From SLJM01 sp964415785 (GTDB lineage Bacteria > Myxococcota_A > Bradymonadia > Bradymonadales > Bradymonadaceae): DNA of 6,564 nucleotides. Position numbers and translations under genes: made by a program. Location of the stretch: the NCBI GenBank assembly GCA_964415785.1, contig CAYQBU010000202.1, positions 1 through 6,564 of the forward strand, in the 5' to 3' direction. This document shows, one piece after another, positions 1-5,245 of this stretch. The notes beneath the pieces are model-generated. The model saw nothing but the letters and a program-made list of their open reading frames with translations. It was not told the origin of the DNA and ran no database searches. The stretch's first letter is position 1, and the number at the start of each line of letters is the position of its first letter.

Positions 1-81
1 GAGCATACACCCCACCAGGTCAGCGTCGACGGCGTCACCGAAGAGGTGGAGATGGCGGAGCCCACGGTGTGGGCGTTTTAA
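1..81 (+). CDS. C-terminal end of an unidentified protein (5' end outside window)
   Basis: Frame 1 is open from the window edge and ends in TAA at 79-81, giving 26 residues that end in EPTVWAF. The stretch is acidic and mixes Val, Glu and Thr as a beta-rich domain end would. The codons are typical of the neighbourhood (GTC, GAC, ACC, GTG). Too little is present to name a family. The other two plus-strand frames are also open across this short stretch, so the call rests on composition and on the stop lying just before the repeat array that begins at 84. If correct, the array lies immediately downstream of this gene. Confidence 0.5.
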   Translation, partial: EHTPHQVSVDGVTEEVEMAEPTVWAF

Positions 82-167
82 TGGGCGGCGCACGCCTTAA
101 ACGGAACAGAAAGGCTACCCGCAAATCGTATTTAAAACCCTCTAATAGGCAGTGGTTGGGTGACCCG

Positions 168-248
168 ATGCCGACGAAGGCCCGGCGTCGCACGCCTAAA
201 ATGGAACAAATTGCCTCCCCGAAAATCGTAGTTCGGACTCTTAAATAG
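168..248 (+). other. Repeat-borne micro-ORF, copy A (26 codons)
   Basis: ATG at 168-170 lies in the ACCCGATGCCGAC block of unit 1, and the frame runs across the junction into unit 2, ending in TAG at 246-248. The peptide starts MPTKARRRTPKMEQ and ends VVRTLK, so it is strongly basic. No clear ribosome-binding site precedes the ATG (GGGTGACCCG is upstream). It may be a chance ORF of the repeat. It is listed because an equivalent ORF of identical length sits exactly 100 bp downstream. Confidence 0.2.
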
Positions 249-267
249 GCAGTGGCTGCGCAACCCG

Positions 268-348
268 ATGCCGACAAAACCCAGGCGTCGCACGCCAAAA
301 ATGGAACAGAGAGGCTACCCGCAAATTGTAGTTCCGACCCTTAAATAG
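268..348 (+). other. Repeat-borne micro-ORF, copy B (26 codons)
   Basis: Exact positional equivalent of the ORF at 168-248, across the junction of units 2 and 3. It reads MPTKPRRRTPKMEQ at the start and IVVPTLK at the end, with TAG at 346-348. Against copy A I count 14 base differences, 7 of them synonymous and 7 at third codon positions. That is somewhat more than chance, but the sample is far too small to prove coding. The next equivalent, from 368, hits TAA after ten codons in the truncated fourth unit. Confidence 0.2.
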
Positions 349-414
349 GCAGTGGTTGGATGACCCGATGCCGACAAAACCCAGGCGTCACAAGGCTTAA
401 ATAAGACAGAGAGG

Positions 415-429
415 CGTCGCCGGGCGACG
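415..429. other. Stem-loop directly after the repeat array
   Basis: CGTCGC (415-420) and GCGACG (424-429) are perfect inverted arms around CGG. The array's unit-start motif GGCGTCGC recurs at 413-420, so this may be a rearranged unit boundary. No T-run follows, so it does not look like a classical terminator. Confidence 0.5.
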
Positions 430-547
430 ACGTATAAGATGATCGCCGAGAACCGTCATTACCACCTGTACGACACGTCGGTTCCGGTCTAAAACCATAG
501 GGCCCCGCATATTACCATGTTCATAGATTTCTAAAATAGAGGTTGGG
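430..547. other. Non-coding leader between the repeat array and the lipoprotein gene
   Basis: No convincing gene was seen. A 6-bp inverted repeat, GAACCG (450-455) and CGGTTC (479-484), is present with a 23-base spacing. A TAAAAT hexamer at 532-537 resembles a -10 box but is only 10 bases from the start codon and has no -35 partner, so I do not call a promoter. AGAGG at 538-542, five bases before the ATG at 548, is a reasonable ribosome-binding site for the downstream gene. Confidence 0.5.
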
Positions 548-1804
548 ATGACTGGAATTTTGGATGGCCAAAGAAAAATTATTTGTCGCTCTGGCGCCAT
601 TTTGGTGACGGCTCTCTTTATGTTGGCAGGTCTTGTGTCTGCCTGCAGCACGACATCGTCAGACACCATCGACGATGGGTCGGAGACGGTAGATGCGGCG
701 GGGGAAGGGGAATCGGAGGCGTCGCTGGAGGAGGAGTTGGTATATGGAGACCTGTCCTCGTTTGTAGAGACGTGGCCGCAGCAGATGGAGTGGTCCGCGG
801 GGCCTTTTGAAGAGGTGGAGGTTCATGAGCTCTCCGGTGAGGAGGTCCGGGAGGTATTGGAGGGGCATGGAGAGATGAATTGGATGAATGTGGAGTTTGG
901 GGAGGGCGCGCTCTCTATGAAGGAGCTTGTCGAGAAGCCAGGGGCAGTGGGCTTTCATTTTGTGGGCGAAGGTGAGCCGCTGGATGATTTGGAAGCCCTA
1001 TTTATACCGTTTCCCGAGGCTGGTCCCGGCGTGGACGGTGTGTTCGATGCATCGGATGGGTTGGGGTTTATGGCGCAGATTGGTGTGGCGCACCTTCAGG
1101 TGGGTGGGGAGATAGTGGATGCGGAATCCGATCTGGAGCGATGGCCGGAGCTCGATGAGGCGTCGCTGGGTGAGCTATTGGAGTCGGGGGAGCGCTTCGT
1201 CATCTATCAGCATATGACGAATTGTCCGTGCACGCCGCGGTCGAATCGGTGGTTGGCGGGGTTGGATTTGCCTGACGATTTTCCCCTGTACGTCGATCAT
1301 GATTTTGAAGCGCTGGATGCCCATTTTGAGGATGATCGACTGAAGCTTCCGTCGTCGTCATTTGTTGCGTTTTCCGATGGGGATTGGATCGACCTCTATC
1401 CGGGGATGCTCCAACCTTTGGAGAAAACCTTTGGTTACTTCGTTCGTCGCGCAGGTATTGTCGACGACGGTCCCACGGCACCGGTGATCGATGCCGATGC
1501 CTTTGGTGAAGACGTCGATCTCGCTCTGGCGTTGACCTGGCGCAATTATTGGACTGCCCTGGACTTGGAAGGTGCCGACCTGCAGGGAATGCGGGTCGCC
1601 AATGGGGCGATCTCGGGGATGAGCTTTCGAGAGGCTGACCTTCAGGGGGCAAATTTCAGTCAGACCCTTATCAGTCACAGCGATTTTGAGGGCGCCACGG
1701 TCGACGGCGCAATGTTTGACGGCGCCGTCCTCCAGGATGTGACCTGTGTGGATGGCGAGGTGCGAAGCGGGGCGGCCGCGGGTTGTCTGGTGGATATAAA
1801 CTAA
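548..1804 (+). CDS. Lipoprotein with possible thioredoxin-like region and C-terminal pentapeptide repeats
   Basis: A 418-residue protein. Residues 1-33 form a lipoprotein signal peptide: basic start, hydrophobic core ILVTALFMLAGLVSAC, lipobox ending at Cys33. Ser34 follows, so there is no Asp +2 retention signal, and outer-membrane anchoring is likely by inference. An acidic Ser/Glu/Asp linker runs to about residue 65. Residues 66-210 match nothing I know. Residues about 213-305 (FVIYQH, C226-P-C228, then LPSSSFVAFSDG) are laid out like a degenerate thioredoxin fold, with CPC in place of CxxC; this is tentative. Residues 338-400 form about twelve pentapeptides (ALDLEG, ADLQG, ANFSQ, SDFEG, AMFDG), which normally build a right-handed quadrilateral beta-helix. 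The start is supported by AGAGG five bases upstream and by the signal peptide. The gene stands alone and converges on the minus-strand beta-helix lipoprotein. Its role is unknown. Confidence 0.85.
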   Translation: MTGILDGQRKIICRSGAILVTALFMLAGLVSACSTTSSDTIDDGSETVDAAGEGESEASLEEELVYGDLSSFVETWPQQMEWSAGPFEEVEVHELSGEEVREVLEGHGEMNWMNVEFGEGALSMKELVEKPGAVGFHFVGEGEPLDDLEALFIPFPEAGPGVDGVFDASDGLGFMAQIGVAHLQVGGEIVDAESDLERWPELDEASLGELLESGERFVIYQHMTNCPCTPRSNRWLAGLDLPDDFPLYVDHDFEALDAHFEDDRLKLPSSSFVAFSDGDWIDLYPGMLQPLEKTFGYFVRRAGIVDDGPTAPVIDADAFGEDVDLALALTWRNYWTALDLEGADLQGMRVANGAISGMSFREADLQGANFSQTLISHSDFEGATVDGAMFDGAVLQDVTCVDGEVRSGAAAGCLVDIN

Positions 1805-1825
1805 CCATCGAAGTCATCGATGGTT
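1803..1825 (+). terminator. Stem-loop overlapping the stop codon, possible terminator
   Basis: AACCATCGA (1803-1811) and TCGATGGTT (1817-1825) are perfect 9-bp arms around AGTCA. The 5' arm includes the last two bases of the TAA stop. The sequence after it is G-rich with no T-run, so it is at best an atypical terminator or an RNA 3'-end stabiliser. Confidence 0.4.
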
Positions 1826-1917
1826 GGGGGGCTCGCCGAGTGTCATAATTTTGGGCATCGCGAGGCTGAAGGGACCGCCGGTGCTGCGATGGGAGTGATA
1901 GTTCAGACGCGGCCACC
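1826..1917. other. Intergenic segment with a branched inverted repeat
   Basis: No gene is supported here. CATCGC (1856-1861) and GCGATG (1886-1891) are perfect 6-bp arms. Between them ACC-GCC-GGT (1874-1882) could form a small inner stem. A structured RNA or a recombination remnant is possible, but nothing further supports either. Confidence 0.35.
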
Positions 1918-2008
1918 GTCCATCGGGGAGCCTCAATCATTGCCTATTTAGGGATACAAAAGATAATTTCAGGGGAGGTGGAAAGGACCATTGAGGTGTG
2001 CGTCTTCC
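1918..2008 (-). repeat. Diverged inverted copy of the 100-bp unit
   Basis: Read on the plus strand, this segment follows the reverse complement of the unit at 284-383. It runs GTC-CATCGGG, then CAATCATTGCCTATTTA (unit: CAACCACTGCCTATTTA, 15 of 17 identical), then GGG, AATTT, GGG, CCATT and GGTGTGCG (unit: GGCGTGCG), all in the same order and at nearly the same spacing. Similarity is clear in these blocks and weak between them. The copy is old relative to the other units and lies opposite to the direct copy at 2048-2147. Confidence 0.65.
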
Positions 2009-2033
2009 AGGGCCGTAATTGAGGTGGCCGGAT

Positions 2034-2054
2034 CGACGTCATATCCTGACGTCG
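2034..2054. other. Stem-loop at the edge of the distant repeat copy
   Basis: CGACGTCA (2034-2041) and TGACGTCG (2047-2054) are perfect 8-bp arms around TATCC. The right arm overlaps the first seven bases of the repeat copy at 2048, in competition with that unit's own start hairpin. The same spacer also has GGCC at 2011-2014 and 2026-2029 as a possible second short stem. Confidence 0.6.
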
Positions 2055-2147
2055 CACGCCAAAAATGGAACAGAAAGGCTACCCGCAAATCGTATTTAAA
2101 ACCCTCTAATAGGCGAGGGTTGGGTGACCCGATGCCGAAGAAGACCT
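2048..2147 (+). repeat. Dispersed full copy of the 100-bp unit
   Basis: This single copy aligns over the full unit with the array at 84-414, without indels. Bases 2067-2114 are identical over 48 bases to 103-150 in unit 1, so it is closer to unit 1 than units 1, 2 and 3 are to each other. Its first bases are GACGTCGCACGCC, which weakens the unit-start hairpin by one mismatch. It lies in the gap between convergent genes and ends 40 bases before the stop codon of the minus-strand lipoprotein. Confidence 0.92.
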
Positions 2148-2187
2148 GGCCGACATAAACCCACCGATCTTGCCAACCCATCAGCCA

Positions 2188-3645
2188 TCAGTGCCGCGGA
2201 TAATCCGTCCAGCCCTCCGTCCAGGGCGTGGCGTCGGGGCGGAAGGCGCCGCGGTAGACCCCGGTGGGGTCAAAGCCCAACTCCTCGGGAGGCGCCTCGA
2301 GGCCGCCGCCCGTGGTGTGGGTGCGATCGGGGACCCAGCTGGGGTTGCTCAAGTCGGTGGGGTCGCCCTGGAAGTCGGGGTCGACGCCGAAGAGATTGTT
2401 GAACTCCTCGGACTGGAAGTGCTCGTAGCCGTCGAACAAGTCGTAGTCCGGGTAGGCGCCGTGATTTTGCAGTTCCCGCTCCCGGTCGTCGGGGTCGGTG
2501 TAGACCTCGTTGTCGACGAGGTCGAAATAGGCGTCGCCGTCGTCGCCGATGTCGTTGAAGATGGTATTTTGGACGACGAGGTCGCCTTCATTCATGGCCT
2601 CCACGGCGGCGGCACCCTCGACGTAGAGCCCCGCTGTGGGGTGGCCCTGGACGATGCCGTGAGATAAGAGGCCGCGGCCGCCGCGCTTAAAGTAGAGGCC
2701 GACCTGCCAGTCTGTCTCCGGTTTGTTGCTGAGGAGGGTGAAGTTGTAGATCTGGCCGCCGGACATCGGGTCGTCGGCGTCGTGGTCCTCAAAGAGGTTC
2801 TGGGTTTCGATGGCGTCCTCGCCGCCGAAGTCCTGGAGGACGGCCAGGTATTGGGCGGTGCCGTGCCAGCCGGTGTCGAAACCGAAGCCATCGTTTTGGG
2901 CGCGGGAGGCCACGGCGTTTCGAATGTCGACGTTGCCGCCGAAGGCGACGATGCCGTCGTCATCGCTAAGGTGGCTCTGGACGTATTCCACAGTGGTGTC
3001 GCTTCCGCAGCCAGCGAGGGTGATGCCGTTGAGGGCTTTGTCGCGCCGCATCTCGCCGTCGACTTCAACGTCGACTTCGGAGCCCCCGAATTCGACGCGG
3101 ACGTAGCGCAGGGTGCCGCAATTCCATTCGGTCTGGCTGCCGCCGACCTCCGGTTTTCCATGCTCCACGGAGTCGACGCGCAGGCGGAAGTTGTCGCGGT
3201 TGGTGGGGGCTCGCCCCACGAGGGCGAGGCCCGCCCAGTCGCCGGCCAGACGTTGTCCGACGGGCTGGTCGCTCGTGAATACGATGGGTTCATCGCGGGT
3301 GCCTTCGGCTTCGATTCGTGCGCCGGCGCGAGAGACGAGGCCGGCCTCGGGCATCCCGCGGATCTGGGTGCCGGGCTCGATGGTCAAGGTGGCCGGTGGG
3401 ATCACCATCACCATGTCATTGAGCACATAGGTGCGATCGCTGGTCCAGGTCGTATCCTCCACGATGTGGCTGCTGATATGCTCTCGGGCAACCTCCTGGC
3501 AGAGGTTTTCGGAGCCACATTCCTCGAATTCAGCGCAGTCGGAGTCGGACTCGCACTGGTCGAGGTTCAAAAGAAGCGAGCAGCCGGAGCTGGCGAGAGC
3601 CAGCGTAGCGGCGGCGGCGATAAAGAAATTTGTGGAGCGTATCAT
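2188..3645 (-). CDS. Lipoprotein with Cys-rich N-terminus and right-handed beta-helix
   Basis: A 485-residue protein. The signal peptide ends in LASSG-Cys22, a lipobox, and Ser23 follows. Next is a short Cys-rich cluster with Cys31, 37, 43 and 49 in a C-x5-C-x5-C-x5-C pattern (QCESDSDCAEFEEC), of a type common at the N-termini of myxobacterial secreted proteins. From about residue 60 the sequence follows a family seen in Bacteroidota and Myxococcota surface proteins: DTTWTSDRTYVL, PPATLTIEPGTQIRG, EPIVFTSDQPVG, GDWAGLALVGRAP, LRYVRVEFGG, TTVEYVQSHLSDDDG, FGGNVDIRNAV. This indicates a parallel beta-helix, ending in TPWTEGWTDYP. No catalytic residues are recognisable, so a surface or structural role is inferred. 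The start is set by the signal peptide; no Shine-Dalgarno is visible before it. It follows the three-gene cluster after a 125-bp gap, so it may have its own promoter. Confidence 0.88.
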   Translation of the reverse strand: MIRSTNFFIAAAATLALASSGCSLLLNLDQCESDSDCAEFEECGSENLCQEVAREHISSHIVEDTTWTSDRTYVLNDMVMVIPPATLTIEPGTQIRGMPEAGLVSRAGARIEAEGTRDEPIVFTSDQPVGQRLAGDWAGLALVGRAPTNRDNFRLRVDSVEHGKPEVGGSQTEWNCGTLRYVRVEFGGSEVDVEVDGEMRRDKALNGITLAGCGSDTTVEYVQSHLSDDDGIVAFGGNVDIRNAVASRAQNDGFGFDTGWHGTAQYLAVLQDFGGEDAIETQNLFEDHDADDPMSGGQIYNFTLLSNKPETDWQVGLYFKRGGRGLLSHGIVQGHPTAGLYVEGAAAVEAMNEGDLVVQNTIFNDIGDDGDAYFDLVDNEVYTDPDDRERELQNHGAYPDYDLFDGYEHFQSEEFNNLFGVDPDFQGDPTDLSNPSWVPDRTHTTGGGLEAPPEELGFDPTGVYRGAFRPDATPWTEGWTDYPRH

Positions 3646-3692
3646 GGATACGTCGTGGAGCGAGGAGAGCGGAAAATGGCCGACCGCCTCCG

Positions 3693-3698
3693 ACTATA
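3693..3698 (-). promoter_or_regulatory. Possible -10 box for the beta-helix lipoprotein gene
   Basis: On the minus strand this reads TATAGT, one base off the sigma-70 -10 consensus, and it would place a transcript start roughly 40 bases before the ATG. At 17-bp spacing the -35 position holds TGGCCT, only about 3 of 6 matching, so the call is weak. Confidence 0.22.
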
Positions 3699-3751
3699 GG
3701 GCAAGGCGTTGAGAAAGGCCAGTTTTGGAGGGTTGGGGAGTTGAGAACCAG

Positions 3752-3774
3752 GTAGGACACCTCGATCGTCCTAC
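3752..3774 (-). terminator. Stem-loop overlapping the stop codon of the Asp-rich protein gene
   Basis: On the minus strand GTAGGAC (3774-3768) pairs with GTCCTAC (3758-3752) around a 9-base loop. The first arm contains the TAG stop codon. No U-run follows (CTGGTTCTC), so it is at best an atypical terminator. It separates the three-gene cluster from the lipoprotein gene downstream. Confidence 0.4.
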
Positions 3775-4511
3775 TGGGCTACGATCATGTCGACGCCAAA
3801 GGTGCGGGAGTCGGCGTCGCGGTCCAGCGGTGGCAGTCGGATATTGCGGGATTCCACGGTGCGATCGATGCATCGGGCGGTGGCGTCAGCGATAGGCAGT
3901 GCGTTGGCGTCGCCACCGGCGCCTTCGATGGTGACTTCGGTGTGAGAGTTGCCGTCGTCATCGCGTTGGGTGTGGAAGCGAAGGGGGACGGTGAGCCCTT
4001 CTGAAAGGTCCAGGTGATCCGCCGTTGGATCGATGCATTCATTGACGGTTGCTTGGAGCAGAGAGACGGCTCGACGGAGATGATTTCGCTCCGGTGGATC
4101 GGCACCATCGATCGGCCGGAGTTCCCCAAAATAGACGCGAAGGGGCTGTGCCGATGGTTGGGGACAGCGCTCGCCGTGGCCGCAGCGGGTGGTGTCGGCA
4201 CTGGCGGCATCGTCTCGGTCGTCGTCAGTCTGGTCGTCCCTATCGTCGTCGTTGTCGGCTTCATCCGCTGAAGCATCTGCAGAAGTATCGAAGAGGGGCC
4301 TGGCGTGGGGCAAGATCTCATCGTCTTCGTCGATGTCCAGGGGCTCCTCGATCTCGATGGCCGAATCACGAGGAGTGTCACAAAAGAGGCCGCCGCCGTG
4401 GCATAAAAGGGGGCCGTCCGTTGCGCCGGCGGATGATCCGAAGAGCAAGAGGGCGCTGGTGACCACCAGGGCGACGGTCAAGTGGGCGTATGGGCGATGC
4501 CGACGTGTCAT
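3771..4511 (-). CDS. Secreted Asp-rich protein, possible AgmX/PglI-like C-terminal domain
   Basis: A 246-residue protein. Residues 1-30 form a Sec signal peptide: basic RRHRPY, hydrophobic LTVALVVTSALLLFG, cleavage after SAGA30. Cys37 and Cys44 follow in a Gly/Leu-rich patch. Residues about 57-103 are an Asp-rich low-complexity linker (DNDDDRDDQTDDDRDD), perhaps a flexible or calcium-binding spacer. Cys110 and Cys116 come next. Residues about 142-246 pair NECIDP (Cys159) with ARCIDR (Cys214) around a predicted beta-rich core (TVPLRFHTQ, TEVTIEG) and end in NIRLPP. This layout resembles the AgmX/PglI C-terminal domain of myxobacterial proteins, where two conserved Cys flank a TonB-like core; it is a tentative match. 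The ATG lies 12 bases after the stop of the beta-barrel gene, so the two are probably co-transcribed. The only ribosome-binding candidate is a weak GGATGA. Confidence 0.8.
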   Translation of the reverse strand: MTRRHRPYAHLTVALVVTSALLLFGSSAGATDGPLLCHGGGLFCDTPRDSAIEIEEPLDIDEDDEILPHARPLFDTSADASADEADNDDDRDDQTDDDRDDAASADTTRCGHGERCPQPSAQPLRVYFGELRPIDGADPPERNHLRRAVSLLQATVNECIDPTADHLDLSEGLTVPLRFHTQRDDDGNSHTEVTIEGAGGDANALPIADATARCIDRTVESRNIRLPPLDRDADSRTFGVDMIVAQ

Positions 4512-4523
4512 GATTCATCCGAC

Positions 4524-5228
4524 TTAATTTCCGAAGCGATACCTGAGCGTGACGCCGGCGCTGTAGGCGAAGCCGGCGGTGCGCATGGAGCCGGCGTCGT
4601 AGCTGCTGCGTTGCCAGGAGTCGTCTTCCTGGGTTTCGGTGGACTCCATTTCGTCGAAGTTAGCGCGGCTATTCCAAGAGTAGCCGAGCAAGAGGTTGGC
4701 GCCCAGGGAGAAACGGCCCGGACTGTCCTCATCGCCGCCCAGGGCGATGCGCGTCTCCAGGCCGCCGGCGACCATGGCGCTGACGCCGTGGTCGCTTCCC
4801 CGGTAGGTCGTGTTGTCGGTGTCCGTCAACTCGAGCCGTTGGTAGGAGTAGCCGACGCCGGTGCGAATCAAGGGCCGCAGCTGGTCCTCGACGAGGTCAT
4901 AGCCGAAGTCGGCCTTGGCCATGGCTCGGTCGCGGCTCCAGGTGGAGAAGAGATCGTTATCGAAATGACGGGTGTCTTCAAAGCCGTCGCCATCATAGCC
5001 GAGCATTAATCGTCCGCCGGCTAGCCAATCGGGCTCGATGCCGAGGTAGAAGCCGGGACCGCTGACGGTGGAATTATTGGCCAGCCTCTGCTGGGTGCCA
5101 TCGACGGCCGAGGAGTTGCCGTGGAGCTCGAGGTATAATTCATCGGCCGTGGCGGTGGTGGAACTCATCATCGCGGCGGTGACGAGCAGGGCGAATATCC
5201 ATTTGCTTTTATGGGTCGTCTTCTTCAT
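4524..5228 (-). CDS. Small outer-membrane beta-barrel protein
   Basis: A 234-residue protein. The signal peptide is MKKTTHKSKW followed by IFALLVTAAMM, with likely cleavage after TATA28. The mature part of about 206 residues shows alternating amphipathic strands at about 60-69, 72-88, 94-113, 118-134, 147-163, 171-186 and 215-232. It ends LRYRFGN, with an aromatic residue near the C-terminus as in the beta-signal read by the BAM complex. Size and strand count fit an eight-stranded OmpA/OmpW-type barrel, but no specific family motif is seen. The start at 5228 is chosen over the in-frame GTG at 5249: AGGAG at 5236-5240 sits seven bases before this ATG, and Met-Lys-Lys is a natural signal start. 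The GTG would add seven residues and overlap the upstream stop. It is the middle gene of the probable three-gene operon. Confidence 0.87.
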   Translation of the reverse strand: MKKTTHKSKWIFALLVTAAMMSSTTATADELYLELHGNSSAVDGTQQRLANNSTVSGPGFYLGIEPDWLAGGRLMLGYDGDGFEDTRHFDNDLFSTWSRDRAMAKADFGYDLVEDQLRPLIRTGVGYSYQRLELTDTDNTTYRGSDHGVSAMVAGGLETRIALGGDEDSPGRFSLGANLLLGYSWNSRANFDEMESTETQEDDSWQRSSYDAGSMRTAGFAYSAGVTLRYRFGN

Positions 5229-5235
5229 TGCATTA

Positions 5236-5240
5236 CTCCT
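5236..5240 (-). promoter_or_regulatory. Ribosome-binding site that fixes the beta-barrel start
   Basis: AGGAG on the minus strand, seven bases upstream of the ATG at 5228-5226. It lies inside the short ORF extension from the GTG at 5249 and therefore argues against that GTG as the start. It is the strongest Shine-Dalgarno in the window. Confidence 0.75.
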
Positions 5241-5245
5241 ATCGT

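Larger units (their letters stand above)
84..414 (+). repeat. Tandem array of 100-bp units (3 full copies plus a 31-bp partial copy)
   Basis: Units begin at 84, 184, 284 and 384, so the period is exactly 100 bp, and the fourth copy stops at 414. Each begins with GGCGTCGCACGCC or a variant, which can fold as a 5-bp stem (GGCGT/ACGCC) around CGC. It is followed by a TGGAACAGA-like block, GGCTACCCGCAAAT, a TTAAATAGGCAGTGG block, and ACCCGATGCCGAC. Copies have diverged by scattered substitutions with no indels in the full units. Unit 2 (184-283) differs most in its first half. A unit length not divisible by three shifts the reading frame each copy, which argues against a long repeat-coded protein. 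There are no unique spacers, so this is not CRISPR. I do not recognise the family. Confidence 0.93.

Noticed and set aside
35..298. An 87-codon minus-strand ORF, with a similar one at 1969-2181, sharing a GIGSPN...LLEGFKYDLRVAFLF stretch
   Set aside because: Both lie over copies of the 100-bp unit, which explains the shared peptide. The unit is not a multiple of three, so the frame is not kept from copy to copy, and neither ORF has a ribosome-binding site or sensible composition.
84..414. The regular repeats as a CRISPR array
   Set aside because: The repeated unit covers the full 100 bp with no unique spacers, and no cas gene is present.
532..537. TAAAAT as the -10 box of the lipoprotein gene at 548
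   Set aside because: It ends one base before the likely ribosome-binding site and has no matching -35 hexamer, so transcription from it would not include the AGAGG.
1223..1231. CPC at residues 226-228 as a classical thioredoxin active site
   Set aside because: The motif has one residue between the cysteines, not two, so only a degenerate or metal-binding version could be argued.
1559..1747. The pentapeptide repeats as a Qnr/MfpA-type quinolone-protection protein
   Set aside because: Only about twelve pentapeptides are present, and they sit at the end of a lipid-anchored exported protein, so the cytoplasmic gyrase-mimic role does not fit.
2782..3699. A 305-codon plus-strand ORF opposite the beta-helix lipoprotein, including a His-rich HHHH patch
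   Set aside because: It is antisense to a gene with a clear lipobox and conserved beta-helix motifs. Its length comes from the GC-rich codon pattern of the real gene.
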